64,000 nt of DNA from the NCBI RefSeq assembly GCF_021245985.1, contig NZ_JAJQXA010000009.1:132383-196382 (forward strand), in the 5' to 3' direction. A program made the translations under genes and the position numbers. The DNA is from Flavobacterium soyae. Its GTDB lineage: Bacteria > Bacteroidota > Bacteroidia > Flavobacteriales > Flavobacteriaceae. The notes beneath the pieces are model-generated. The model was not told where the DNA came from and did no database searches. It saw nothing but the letters and a program-made list of their open reading frames with translations. Below are positions 42,359-51,256 of the stretch, piece after piece (within the stretch, counting starts at the first letter, position 1; each line of letters begins with the position of its first letter).

Positions 42359-44338
42359 ATGATGAGCAACTCAGAATTTGGAAGTATTTCATTTGATTTA
42401 CCGAAAAATCAATCAAATGTAATCAAAGTAATAGGTGTAGGTGGAGGTGGTAGTAACGCTATCAACCACATGTTTAAGCAAGGTATTAAAGGTGTGGATT
42501 TTATAGTTTGTAATACCGATTCACAAGCACTACAGAACAGTTCAGTACCTAACAAAATTCAGTTAGGAGTAAATTTAACAGAAGGTCTTGGAGCAGGAGC
42601 AAATCCTGACGTAGGGCAGCAGTCTGCTATTGAGAGTATCGCCGACATTGAAAAAATGTTAGACCGCGGTACTAAAATGGTATTTATTACTGCAGGTATG
42701 GGTGGAGGAACTGGAACAGGTGCTGCACCAGTTATCGCACAATTAGCAAAAGAAAGAGAAATCCTTACGGTTGGTATCGTGACAATTCCGTTTCAGTTTG
42801 AAGGGAAAGTACGTCAGGAGCAGGCACTTTTAGGAATCGAAAAATTACGTAAACAAGTTGACTCTTTAATTGTAATAAACAACAATAAATTAAGAGAAGT
42901 TTACGGAAATCTTGGTTTCAAAGCAGGATTCTCAAAAGCAGATGAAGTTTTGGCAACAGCCTCCAGAGGTATTGCCGAAGTAATTACGCACCACTATACT
43001 CAAAATATCGATTTACGCGATGCTAAAACAGTTTTGGCAAACAGCGGAACGGCTATTATGGGATCTGCTGTGGCAGAAGGAGAAAACAGAGCAAAAGATG
43101 CGATTGTATCAGCATTAGATTCTCCATTATTAAATGACAATAAAATTACAGGAGCCAAAAACGTATTGTTGCTTATCGTTTCTGGATCTAACGAAATAAC
43201 GCTTGACGAAATCGGAGAAATCAACGATCACATTCAGGCAGAAGCGGGTTACAACGCTAATATTATCATGGGAGTTGGTGAAGACGAAACTCTTGGTGAG
43301 GCTATTGCTGTAACTATTATTGCGACTGGTTTTGATGTTGAACAACAAAACGAGATTGTTAATACTGAACCTAAAAAAATCATTCACACGTTAGAAGATG
43401 AGCAGAGAAGTGTTCATAATTTAACAAACAAACCTCTTACTTCTTTTGATTTAAATGCAGAGACGCCTAGTGCTAAATCAGAAGAAAAAGTAGTTTTTGA
43501 TTTAATGGAAGATACGGTTGCTCCCGTAATTCAAACTCCGGCTGCGCCGATAACGACGCCAACAATTAATCAGGAAGAATTGGTAGTAATGTCTGAGTTT
43601 ATTAAAAACCTTGACGTAACTTTTGAAATTGTTTCGCCAATTACTGATATTGATTTTAAAATTTCTACTCCGGCAGCAGTTGTTCAGGAAGTAAAACCTG
43701 TACAGCAAAGATCGTTTGAAAGAGAAGAACAAACAACTTTTTCATTTGATTTACCGCTTTTCAAGTCTGAGCCAGAAGTTAAAAGAGAACCGGCTGCAGA
43801 GCAGGAAAATAAAATCATGTTTGAGCTAACAAACGAAACTCGTAACATTAAAGTAAATGATCCAGTTTCATTTGTACCGGTAACGGAACTTTCTGATAAC
43901 GGAATTATCAAATATTCTTTAGAAGAATATATGGAAGTTGAAAACGAATTGACTGCTTCTAAACCAGTTGAAAAAGTGATCGAAGATACAGTTCCAGAGG
44001 AATTGAACATTACTTTAAAACCAAGAGTTGATTTTGCAAGTCAGCCTGATTTTGCAACAACTTCAGAAGTTTCTCCGATGGAATTGACAATTGAGGAAAC
44101 TTTACGTTTAAGAGCTGAAGAAAGAAGAAAGAAACTAAAAGAATTTAATTATAAATTTCACAATAACGTTTCAAGAATCGATGAGTTGGAAAAAGAGCCT
44201 GCTTACAAAAGATTAGGAATCGATTTATCGAATTCTCAATCTAACAATACAAATTCAAGAATTTCGGTTGGAACAGATAGTAACAACGATTTGCAATTGC
44301 GTTCAAACAATTCATTTTTGCACGACAATGTAGATTAA
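42359..44338 (+). CDS. ftsZ: Cell division protein FtsZ (long form)
   Basis: 659 residues, against 383 in E. coli. The GTPase core is standard: GVGGGGSNAINHM near residue 25, the tubulin signature GGGTGTGAAPVIA, and NADPxx-type synergy residues in the following domain. After about residue 330 comes a roughly 300-residue acidic linker. The FtsA-binding peptide appears as KEPAYKRLGIDL about 40 residues before the end rather than at the very C-terminus. Start could be at 42359 or the next ATG. It ends at a strong terminator. Confidence 0.96.
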   Translation: MMSNSEFGSISFDLPKNQSNVIKVIGVGGGGSNAINHMFKQGIKGVDFIVCNTDSQALQNSSVPNKIQLGVNLTEGLGAGANPDVGQQSAIESIADIEKMLDRGTKMVFITAGMGGGTGTGAAPVIAQLAKEREILTVGIVTIPFQFEGKVRQEQALLGIEKLRKQVDSLIVINNNKLREVYGNLGFKAGFSKADEVLATASRGIAEVITHHYTQNIDLRDAKTVLANSGTAIMGSAVAEGENRAKDAIVSALDSPLLNDNKITGAKNVLLLIVSGSNEITLDEIGEINDHIQAEAGYNANIIMGVGEDETLGEAIAVTIIATGFDVEQQNEIVNTEPKKIIHTLEDEQRSVHNLTNKPLTSFDLNAETPSAKSEEKVVFDLMEDTVAPVIQTPAAPITTPTINQEELVVMSEFIKNLDVTFEIVSPITDIDFKISTPAAVVQEVKPVQQRSFEREEQTTFSFDLPLFKSEPEVKREPAAEQENKIMFELTNETRNIKVNDPVSFVPVTELSDNGIIKYSLEEYMEVENELTASKPVEKVIEDTVPEELNITLKPRVDFASQPDFATTSEVSPMELTIEETLRLRAEERRKKLKEFNYKFHNNVSRIDELEKEPAYKRLGIDLSNSQSNNTNSRISVGTDSNNDLQLRSNNSFLHDNVD

Positions 44339-44360
44339 TTTTTACAATCATAATATTAGG

Positions 44361-44402
44361 ATAACCCGAAAATTGGATTTAATTTTCGGGTTATTTTTTT
44401 TA
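44361..44402 (+). terminator. Terminator of the dcw cluster after ftsZ
   Basis: ATAACCCGAAAATT pairs with AATTTTCGGGTTAT around a 6-nt loop, followed by T7. Confidence 0.88.
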
Positions 44403-44462
44403 TCTTCGCACAGAATTTAGAAATTTGACTTCTTAACTTAACTTTTAAAGTTAATTCTGTTG

Positions 44463-44485
44463 TCAGTTCGAGCGAAGTCGAGAAC
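44463..44485. repeat. GTTCGAGCGAAGTCGAGAAC palindromic word
   Basis: An imperfect palindrome in the ftsZ-yqeY spacer. Similar words are common between genes in Flavobacteria, from general familiarity rather than a search. Confidence 0.45.
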
Positions 44486-44544
44486 AAACTTTCATACAAA
44501 TATCAATTTTATAAGCTTTTGCTTATTCAAATAAAAAATAAAAG

Positions 44545-44994
44545 ATGAGTTTACAAACAAAAATAATGGACGAGATAAAAACGGCCATGAAAGCAAAAGA
44601 TACAGTAGCATTAGAAGCATTAAGAGCGGTTAAATCTGAATTATTATTGGCATCAACAGCTTCTGGATCTAAAGAAGATTTAAACGAAGACGAAGAAATT
44701 AAATTACTTCAGAGATTAGTTAAAACACGTAAAGAAAGCGCAAGAATCTTTACAGAACAAAACCGTCCTGACTTAGCTGAACCAGAATTGGCTCAGGTTG
44801 CAGTAATCGAGAAGTTTTTACCAGCGCAGTTAAGTGAAGAAGAAGTAGAAGCAGTAATCGCAAAAATTATTGCTGAAACTGGAGCTTCAGGAATTGCTTC
44901 AATGGGAAAAGTTATGGGATTAGCTTCTGCTCAATTAGGCGGAACTGCTGAAGGGAAAACAATCTCAGCAATTGTAAAGAAACTTTTAGTTTAA
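44545..44994 (+). CDS. GatB/YqeY domain protein
   Basis: 149 residues, the normal length of stand-alone YqeY proteins. It begins SLQTKIMDEIKTAMKAKD and has RAVKSELLLASTASGSKEDL, then IEKFLPAQLSEEEVEAVI and GKVMGLASAQLGGTAEGK, the conserved YqeY blocks. The fold is the tail domain of the amidotransferase subunit GatB and may bind tRNA, but its role is not established. It often follows ftsZ in Bacteroidota. Confidence 0.92.
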   Translation: MSLQTKIMDEIKTAMKAKDTVALEALRAVKSELLLASTASGSKEDLNEDEEIKLLQRLVKTRKESARIFTEQNRPDLAEPELAQVAVIEKFLPAQLSEEEVEAVIAKIIAETGASGIASMGKVMGLASAQLGGTAEGKTISAIVKKLLV

Positions 44995-45003
44995 AACATA
45001 ATT

Positions 45004-45050
45004 TTAGAGTGTAGATTTCAATTAGCAATCTAAAATCTACACTCTGAAAT
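45004..45050. repeat. Inverted repeat after yqeY
   Basis: AGAGTGTAGATTT and AAATCTACACTCT are exact complements about 15 nt apart. The hairpin could end yqeY transcription, though no long T-run follows. Similar TTTAGATTTTAGATT words flank the broken gene at 35809. Confidence 0.6.
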
Positions 45051-45062
45051 CATAAATCAACT

Positions 45063-45136
45063 GACCGCGTAGTTCAACTGGATAGAATATCAGATTTCGG
45101 CTCTGAGGGTTGGGGGTTCGAACCCCTCCGCGGTCA
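45063..45136 (+). tRNA. tRNA-Arg (anticodon TCG)
   Basis: 74 nt fold into a cloverleaf: acceptor GACCGCG/CGCGGTC, D stem GTTC/GAAT, anticodon stem TCAGA/TCTGA around TTTCGGC (anticodon TCG) and T arm GGGGG-TTCGAAC-CCCTC. CCA is not encoded. It stands at the left border of the accessory gene cluster, and tRNA 3' ends are common integration sites, but no integrase or duplicated 3' end is seen nearby. Confidence 0.93.
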
Positions 45137-45157
45137 CAAACTCAAGATTCACATGGT

Positions 45158-45190
45158 GTGAACATTACACAAATAGTGTGTAATGTTCAC
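45158..45190. repeat. Perfect 13-bp inverted repeat after tRNA-Arg
   Basis: GTGAACATTACAC and GTGTAATGTTCAC are exact complements with a 7-nt centre. No T-run follows, so it is not a classical terminator and could be an operator or recombination site. The rest of 45191-45464 holds no convincing gene. Confidence 0.7.
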
Positions 45191-45388
45191 GCCATTACGC
45201 ATTTTTGGGGTAACAGCATTTTTTTATTTGTTGTTTTCAATAGCATTTTATTGCTTAACTACTCTTCGAAGGAACAAAGCAGACCTGATTGCCGCCGAAC
45301 GTTTTGATCCGTAAACGCATCTATCTTAGAATTTTGGACTATGTAAAAGTATTTTTTTTAAATTTAGGTAGGGTAAAAGCAAAGTAGA

Positions 45389-45414
45389 TTGTTTTATTGA
45401 GTTATATACTTTCG
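45389..45414 (+). promoter_or_regulatory. Candidate promoter of the pterin/flavin-like cluster
   Basis: TACTTTCG at 45407-45414 differs by one base from TAnnTTTG and has a TTG at 45389-45391 upstream with a 15-nt gap, shorter than usual. It is the best candidate before the first gene at 45465. Confidence 0.35.
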
Positions 45415-45464
45415 TTATCTAAACCTTTTTGGTTTATTTTAAATAAAAAATTAATCGTTGGCTT

Positions 45465-46064
45465 ATGACTTTAAAGAATCAAGTTGAGGCGCAGCTGCCT
45501 ACTGATTGGGGAATTTTTAAGATTATGGCGTATTCTGAGGATGCAGATGATTGGATGCCGCATATTGTTTTAGTGCATGAAAAGACTGATTTTAATAAAC
45601 CGGTTGCAGTTCGTTTACACTCAGAATGTTTGACCGGAGATATTTTCCATTCTTTAAAATGTGAATGTGGTAAACAGCTGCATGTTGCTATGGATTATTT
45701 TAGCAGCAATGGTGGTATTTTGATTTATTTGCGTCAGGAAGGACGCAATATTGGAATTATTAATAAGCTTAAAGCATATAAACTTCAGGAGGAAGGTAAG
45801 GATACTGTAGAGGCTAATCTGGCACTTGGATTGTCAGCAGATGGACGCTCTTTTGATGAGGCTATAGCTATTTTGGAAGATTTGGGTGTGAAATCTATCG
45901 TGCTTTTGACAAATAATCCTGAAAAAATGAAGGCCTTTGAAGATTCCAATGTGGTATTGGTAGATTGTATTCCCATTGAGATAAAATCAACAAAAGAAAG
46001 TGAAAGTTACCTGCGTACAAAAAAAGATTTTTTCAAGCATTTTCTGAATTTGGATACTGTTTAA
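45465..46064 (+). CDS. ribA: GTP cyclohydrolase II
   Basis: 199 residues, the size of stand-alone RibA. The zinc site is complete in HSECLTGDIFHSLKCECG (three cysteines), LIYLRQEGRNIGIINKLKAY holds the catalytic tyrosine and arginine, and DTVEANLALGL and LLTNNPEKM are conserved. It opens GTP to the 2,5-diamino-6-ribosylamino-pyrimidinone phosphate, the first riboflavin step. It lacks the RibB domain, and no riboflavin genes (ribB, ribE, ribH) are near. It heads a co-directional run of lipid and glycan genes, so it probably feeds a specialised product rather than riboflavin. Confidence 0.93.
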   Translation: MTLKNQVEAQLPTDWGIFKIMAYSEDADDWMPHIVLVHEKTDFNKPVAVRLHSECLTGDIFHSLKCECGKQLHVAMDYFSSNGGILIYLRQEGRNIGIINKLKAYKLQEEGKDTVEANLALGLSADGRSFDEAIAILEDLGVKSIVLLTNNPEKMKAFEDSNVVLVDCIPIEIKSTKESESYLRTKKDFFKHFLNLDTV

Positions 46065-46074
46065 TAATGGTATT

Positions 46075-46773
46075 TTGAACGTATATGTATTTGATTTTAT
46101 GAAAAGAAAAGGATTTACGGTCGACTGGTTGTTTTATCACTCGGTTTTTATTTTGATTGGGTTGTTTATTGACGTGGTCAATGGGATCGTATGTTTTTCT
46201 CCTATCGCTGGTGCTTTGGTTTTTTCGATCTTTCTGACTAAAAACTGGTCTGGATTTACAGAAAAGAAATACTGGGGTGGTGTGCCTAATGTTGTGACAT
46301 TATTTAGGCTGATACTGCTTTTTACGGCGCCATTTATCATGGATGATCGTTTAAATATAGCTGTTTTGGGTACTGCTTTTGTAATGCTGGATGGTCTTGA
46401 TGGCTTTTTGGCGAGACGGCTTGATCAGATTACGCATTTTGGAGGGATGCTTGATATGGAAGCTGATGCTTTTTTCTGTTTGATGTTTTCGTTGTTGATC
46501 GGATTAGAACATCCAGAAATGCGATGGGTTTTGGCTGCAGGAGGTATGCGGTATTTTTATAAAATTATTACGACAGTATGGAATAGAAAAGTTTTTGCAG
46601 AGGAAAAACAGAAGTATGCCCGTTTTTTTGCAGGTTGTTATTTTGTTAGTCTGGTGTTGTTTTTTTATGTGGATTTTTCATTTGGGAAATATATTGCAGC
46701 GATTGGTAACGGGTTCGTTCTGTTTTCGTTTTTAATTTCGTTTTTACATTTTTTTAAAAAAGGAAGCGCGTGA
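46075..46773 (+). CDS. CDP-alcohol phosphatidyltransferase family protein
   Basis: 232 residues from TTG; an in-frame ATG at 46099 is an alternative start that removes eight residues. The protein is polytopic, and the family motif DG-x2-AR-x8-G-x3-D-x3-D is complete (DGFLARRLD, then GGMLDMEAD, around residues 108-131). Such enzymes move a phospho-alcohol from a CDP-linked donor to another alcohol in the membrane (as in PgsA or CDP-inositol enzymes). The partners here are unknown. It lies 10 nt after the RibA gene and overlaps the next gene by 4 bp. Confidence 0.9.
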   Translation: MNVYVFDFMKRKGFTVDWLFYHSVFILIGLFIDVVNGIVCFSPIAGALVFSIFLTKNWSGFTEKKYWGGVPNVVTLFRLILLFTAPFIMDDRLNIAVLGTAFVMLDGLDGFLARRLDQITHFGGMLDMEADAFFCLMFSLLIGLEHPEMRWVLAAGGMRYFYKIITTVWNRKVFAEEKQKYARFFAGCYFVSLVLFFYVDFSFGKYIAAIGNGFVLFSFLISFLHFFKKGSA

Positions 46774-47741
46774 TTATTGTTTTAACATCTGACATTTGTA
46801 AAAAAATTAGCGGCGGAACAGTTTACAATACGAAGCTTTTTGAATTTTTAACAGCAAAAGGCCGCACGGCAGCAGTTGATGTTGTATCAGATATTAATGG
46901 ATATGATTTTAGAGATGATGTATCCTATATAATTGATGGTATTTTGATTGATAAAAAACTGAATGTGACTAGATTAAAGGGCTTTAAGATTTGTTTTTTG
47001 ATCCATCTTTGGCCTTCTGTAAATGGTTTGCAGGTTAATAATAGTTTAATTAAGGTTGAGAAGTCGATTTGTGAGACATTTATGACTTTAGTTACGGGAA
47101 TGGGCTCATTAGATTATATAAATAATATCATACAGCCTGCAGCCAAAACATGCTGCTTAATTGAACCGGGTATTGATAGTGGTTGGAAGACGAAAGATAG
47201 CTTTAAAGAAAAACCACAGAAAATAGTTTATCTGGCTAATTTTATTGAAGGTAAGGGGCATACTAAACTTTTAGAGCTTGTTAAAAAGTTGAGATATTTA
47301 GATTTCAAGGTAGACTGTTTCGGCGAAATACTTTCAAAACCTTATTTTTTGGAGCTTGTAAGTGAAGTTGAACGTTGTGAATTAGTGAATATTACTTTTA
47401 ATAATGCTGTACCGCACGAGCATATAAATGAATTGCTTTTAGAATATGATCTGATGCTGCATTTTTCGGATTATGAAAGTTATGGCATGGGGATTATGGA
47501 AGCACTTTGTGCACATTTACCTTGTATAATTACACCTACAGGTAATTTTAAAAAATATCAGTCTACTGGTATTCAAGGTGTTTTGAATTCATTTGATGTG
47601 AGTGAAATGACAGATACTGTAAAAGATGTTCTAAATTCTCCGGCCATGTATTTACAATTGATACAATCTGTAAAAGGGTTAAATATGCAAAGCTGGGAGA
47701 CTAATTTTGAATTGTTTTTAAGTAAAATAGAAGAGCTATGA
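46770..47741 (+). CDS. Family GT4-like glycosyltransferase
   Basis: 323 residues starting at GTG in a 4-bp overlap. There are two Rossmann-like halves. The C-terminal half has IVYLANFIEGKGHTKLLELV and the donor-binding region LHFSDYESYGMGIMEALCAH, which matches the E-x7-E pattern of GT4 retaining transferases. There is no signal peptide or membrane helix, so it acts on the cytoplasmic side. Sugar donor and acceptor are unknown. It is coupled to both neighbours by 4-bp overlaps. Confidence 0.85.
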   Translation: MIIVLTSDICKKISGGTVYNTKLFEFLTAKGRTAAVDVVSDINGYDFRDDVSYIIDGILIDKKLNVTRLKGFKICFLIHLWPSVNGLQVNNSLIKVEKSICETFMTLVTGMGSLDYINNIIQPAAKTCCLIEPGIDSGWKTKDSFKEKPQKIVYLANFIEGKGHTKLLELVKKLRYLDFKVDCFGEILSKPYFLELVSEVERCELVNITFNNAVPHEHINELLLEYDLMLHFSDYESYGMGIMEALCAHLPCIITPTGNFKKYQSTGIQGVLNSFDVSEMTDTVKDVLNSPAMYLQLIQSVKGLNMQSWETNFELFLSKIEEL

Positions 47742-48364
47742 TAATTTTTGCATTTGTGTTTGGGTATCTTAGTTTACTTGTTGAGCTGATATTTTTTCAT
47801 GTGCCAAGTGTAGCAAATACACAGAATTTTTTCAAAAAAAATAATAATTACGAGGTTGATGAAAGTGAATATATTACTAAAATCTATAAATGGGCGATGT
47901 GGAAAAAAATTATGATTTTGGCGGTGCCGTTCTTTTTTATAAATATTTACTTTTTACTGCCTTTTTTATATTTTTTTCCGAATCTCCATGAAAATAAATG
48001 GCTGGTTTTTGAAACGAATAATTGGCTGATTATTATCGGTACACTTTGTGTAATTGCAGGCAGATTGATAACATTTGGCTCTATGTTATATATGCGAAAA
48101 GAAAATAAACAAATACAAAATAGTTTTAAACTGCATGTAAGCGGCATTTTTAATTATTCCCGAAATCCGGGATTAGATGGTATGTTTTTGTTTTTTACCG
48201 GATTTGGCATTTTGTTTCCAAGCTTTTTAATTTGGGGAGGATTGATATTATATTTCTTTTATATGCGATTTAGAGTAAAAATTGAAGAGGAATTTCTGAA
48301 GAAATTATTTAAGGAAGAATATTTGGATTATATTACTAGAACGAAACGTTTTTTATTATTTTAA
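47738..48364 (+). CDS. Isoprenylcysteine carboxyl methyltransferase-like membrane protein
   Basis: 208 residues with four or five transmembrane helices. The C-terminal block GIFNYSRNPGLDGMFLFFTG followed by EEEFLKKLFKEEYLDYITRT matches the ICMT/PEMT family pattern (RNP, then EE and the EY-xx-Y segment), which binds SAM and methylates membrane-embedded substrates. This suggests methylation of a lipid or prenyl-linked group. The ATG overlaps the previous stop (ATGA), and the stop adjoins the next ATG. Confidence 0.8.
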   Translation: MIIFAFVFGYLSLLVELIFFHVPSVANTQNFFKKNNNYEVDESEYITKIYKWAMWKKIMILAVPFFFINIYFLLPFLYFFPNLHENKWLVFETNNWLIIIGTLCVIAGRLITFGSMLYMRKENKQIQNSFKLHVSGIFNYSRNPGLDGMFLFFTGFGILFPSFLIWGGLILYFFYMRFRVKIEEEFLKKLFKEEYLDYITRTKRFLLF

Positions 48365-49069
48365 ATGGAAAAAATGATTGATAATCAGCAGCAAACTATT
48401 AAAACATGGTTTGATAAAACGTATTTAACAAGAGGTGAAATGTATCTTCGACCAAAAGAGGCGTATTATATTTTTGCTGAACTGCTTCAGATTAAACCTG
48501 ATGCAAAGTTTCTCGATGTTGCTTGTGGATTGGGCAGAATGTTAGAAATAGGATTAGACTATAAAGCAGAATGCAGCGGTGTTGATATTTCTAGCGTGGC
48601 AGTAGAAAAAGCAAAATTGAAACTGCCGGATGCCGTAATTGTAGAAGCTAATGCCGAAGCTCTGCCTTTTGCTGATAACATGTTTGATTTTGTTACCTGT
48701 CTGGGATCTTTAGAACGAATGCTTGATAAAGATAAAGTGTTACAAGATATTAAAAGAGTTACAACTGCTGATTCCAGAATTTGTTTTATGGTAAGGAATT
48801 CTAATTCCTGGCGCTGGCTGTTTACTAAGAAACTTTTTTTTGCAGTTAATAAAAAAGGACATCAGGACGCAAAAAATTATCAGCAATGGAAAGCTTTATT
48901 TGAGCAGCAACAGCTTGAAATTGTAAGTTGTATTCCAGATCAATGGCCAATAATGCGTATATTACAGATTTTAACTTTTGGCAAATTTAATGGTTACAAA
49001 AACAAACAAAACAGTTTTACACCATTACAATATGCTAATGAATTTATTTTCATATTGAAAAAGAATTAA
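48365..49069 (+). CDS. Class I SAM-dependent methyltransferase (first of two)
   Basis: 234 residues. The SAM motif I is FLDVACGLGRMLEIG near residue 45, followed by CSGVDISSVAVEKAK, ANAEALPFADNMFDFVTCLG (motif II/post-I region) and a strand ICFMVRNS. This is the UbiE-like Methyltransf_11 layout. The soluble protein starts right at the stop of the ICMT-like gene. The substrate is unknown, and the context points to the product of this cluster. Confidence 0.9.
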   Translation: MEKMIDNQQQTIKTWFDKTYLTRGEMYLRPKEAYYIFAELLQIKPDAKFLDVACGLGRMLEIGLDYKAECSGVDISSVAVEKAKLKLPDAVIVEANAEALPFADNMFDFVTCLGSLERMLDKDKVLQDIKRVTTADSRICFMVRNSNSWRWLFTKKLFFAVNKKGHQDAKNYQQWKALFEQQQLEIVSCIPDQWPIMRILQILTFGKFNGYKNKQNSFTPLQYANEFIFILKKN

Positions 49070-49070
49070 C

Positions 49071-49844
49071 TTGAATACACCAACCGACATAACGCAATTA
49101 TATAATGCTCTTTTTCAAATTGAAGCTAAACTAAAATCCGCAGGTGAATATCCAATTCATAAGCGGTTAGACTTTGGGGGAGCGTTTACTGATATTTATG
49201 AATTTTTGGTTTCGAAAATAGATATAAAAAATAAACATATCTTAGATGCTGGCTGCGGCGTGGGCTTTGGCAGCTTGCTTTTTGCAAAAAACAATGCTGC
49301 TAAAATCACCGGAATCAGTGTTAGTGATTTAGAAATAGAAAGTGCTGATCGCAATAAAAATAAATATCATTTTGACAATGTTGATTTTAAAGTCAGCAAT
49401 TTTGAAAATACTGAATCTTGTAATTACGATTTAATTTTTTGTGTTGAATCACTTAAACATTCCTTAGACTTTGATAAAGATTTTAATGCATTATTAAATG
49501 GATTAAAGCCGAATGGTAAGTTAGTCATTGTTGATGATTTTTTTGAAGGTAAAATTACAACAGCAGCATGTGAGGCTTTTATGGACGATTGGAATTTAAA
49601 CTTTTTATTTGCATTGTCTCATTTCTCTGGCATGCCGCATAAATTTACGCTAGAAATAGAAGATTTAACACATTTCATGCCTAAAAAATCTTTATTTAAA
49701 ATCAACATGCAGCTTCTGTTTTTTAAATTATTAAAGCGTAAGTCAATGCTTAAAAAGCTTTTTAAAGGGGGATTGTTACTTGATAAATTGTATGCTAAAA
49801 AAGCAATGAAATATCAATTAATCATAATAGCAAAGCAAGAATGA
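49071..49844 (+). CDS. Class I SAM-dependent methyltransferase (second of two)
   Basis: 257 residues from TTG, 2 nt after the preceding stop. Motif I is ILDAGCGVGFGSLLFAK near residue 55, then ITGISVSDLEIESADRNK and YDLIFCVESLKHSLDFDKD. It resembles the gamma-tocopherol/UbiE-like group rather than the first methyltransferase, so the two are not recent duplicates. The last part is basic and hydrophobic, which may help membrane contact. It overlaps the flippase gene by 4 bp. Confidence 0.88.
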   Translation: MNTPTDITQLYNALFQIEAKLKSAGEYPIHKRLDFGGAFTDIYEFLVSKIDIKNKHILDAGCGVGFGSLLFAKNNAAKITGISVSDLEIESADRNKNKYHFDNVDFKVSNFENTESCNYDLIFCVESLKHSLDFDKDFNALLNGLKPNGKLVIVDDFFEGKITTAACEAFMDDWNLNFLFALSHFSGMPHKFTLEIEDLTHFMPKKSLFKINMQLLFFKLLKRKSMLKKLFKGGLLLDKLYAKKAMKYQLIIIAKQE

Positions 49845-51256
49845 AGCATACATTAATATATACGTTTTTAGGTATTCTGCCGCCAATTATTAGTTTTGTT
49901 TTATTGCCTGTGTTTTTAAAATACCTGACTACAAATGAGTATGCAATATTGTCAATATCCAATGCTTTTTTTGCAGTATTTTCTATAATTTTAAACTTAA
50001 AAGTAGATCAGGCGTTTAGACATATTTATTTTTTCGAACCGGATAATATGTCTAAACAGCTGGCATTGTTTAGGAGTTTGTTTAATTTTCAGATTATTAT
50101 TTTTTGTTTCTGGACACTCGTTATGTATCTGTGCGGCGATCTGTTCTTTCATTTAGCTTTTAAAAACAATTTTTCGTTTTTTCCTTATACTTTTATAATG
50201 ATGTTATCGCTGTTTGTCAGCATGTTAAATGGCTTCTATTTTCTCTATTTGCAGAATAAATTTGAAGCTAAGAAGTATAGCTTATATTTTATTGTCAATA
50301 TTTTACTTACACCAACCTTGCAGTTATTATGTATAAAAATATTTAAATTAGGGTTTTTATGGTTTTTGTTTTCGTCGCTTTGTGCTAACCTGATTATGCT
50401 TTTGTTGATTATTTTTAATAACAGGCAGCTTTTTAAAATTGAATTTTCAAAACCAGTTATTAAAGAAGCACTTCTGTTTTCGTTACCATTTATTCCGTTT
50501 TTGATATTATATAATTTAGAAAATCAATTAGACAGATTTTTTATAGAGAAGTTTTTGACACTTGAAGATTTGGTGCGTTATTCAGTTTTGTTAAGCATTT
50601 CAAGTACTATTTTTATATTGTTTAATAGTCTGGATAATGCAATAAGACCGGAATTATTTTCGATACTTTCTAAAAAAATGGATGGTTTTGAATTGTTAAT
50701 TCAGGAAAAAATGGATTTTTATCTTTTAATTGGTCTTATGGTATTAAGCTTTTTATCAGCTTTTGGCATAAATATTCATTGGTTTTTAAATCATCCAAAA
50801 TACAATGGTATAAGTTTATATTTTCCGATAGTAGCCCTTGCATTTTTGCCGTTAATTTTATTGCGTTTTTTAGGACTGATTTTAATGTATGAAAACAAAA
50901 TTAAAAAGATTAATTATTTTGCAGCTGGTAAAATAGTATTGATGGCAATTCTGTTTTATTTTTTAATACCTCTGCTGAAAATTAATGGTGCGCTAATGAC
51001 GATTGGAATTTCAAATTTGTTGAATGTTTGTGTTTTTTACAAGATTATTCAAGCAAAAATACTTCCCGGTCGAAAGATATATTTTTATGTCAGCCTATTT
51101 GTATTATTAAATAGTGTGATATTATTTTTGGATAAATCAACACTTGCACCTACGATAGCTATTTTTCAATTTGGTCTTTTTGTTTTGATATTTCTGATGA
51201 AATATCAAAAAGAATTAAGAAAACAATGGCAACCATATAAAAATAATTTAACATGA
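49841..51256 (+). CDS. Wzx-like oligosaccharide/lipid flippase
   Basis: 471 residues with about twelve to fourteen transmembrane helices from the first residues (TLIYTFLGILPPIISFVLLP) to the end. The pattern matches the polysaccharide-synthesis flippases of the MOP superfamily, which turn lipid-linked products to the outer face of the inner membrane. Its presence argues that the cluster product is lipid-linked and exported. 4-bp overlaps occur at both ends. Confidence 0.88.
   Translation: MKHTLIYTFLGILPPIISFVLLPVFLKYLTTNEYAILSISNAFFAVFSIILNLKVDQAFRHIYFFEPDNMSKQLALFRSLFNFQIIIFCFWTLVMYLCGDLFFHLAFKNNFSFFPYTFIMMLSLFVSMLNGFYFLYLQNKFEAKKYSLYFIVNILLTPTLQLLCIKIFKLGFLWFLFSSLCANLIMLLLIIFNNRQLFKIEFSKPVIKEALLFSLPFIPFLILYNLENQLDRFFIEKFLTLEDLVRYSVLLSISSTIFILFNSLDNAIRPELFSILSKKMDGFELLIQEKMDFYLLIGLMVLSFLSAFGINIHWFLNHPKYNGISLYFPIVALAFLPLILLRFLGLILMYENKIKKINYFAAGKIVLMAILFYFLIPLLKINGALMTIGISNLLNVCVFYKIIQAKILPGRKIYFYVSLFVLLNSVILFLDKSTLAPTIAIFQFGLFVLIFLMKYQKELRKQWQPYKNNLT

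Noticed and set aside
43684-44010. Minus-strand 108-residue frame in ftsZ
   Set aside because: Ser/Thr-rich shadow of the acidic FtsZ linker, without start signal or family character.
45110-45307. Plus-strand 65-residue frame after tRNA-Arg
   Set aside because: It begins inside the tRNA 3' half and covers the perfect hairpin; the peptide has no recognisable pattern.
45465-46064. RibA as ordinary riboflavin biosynthesis gene
   Set aside because: No other riboflavin genes are adjacent, and the gene is tightly linked to membrane and glycan genes; a dedicated copy seems more likely. The genome outside the window would decide.
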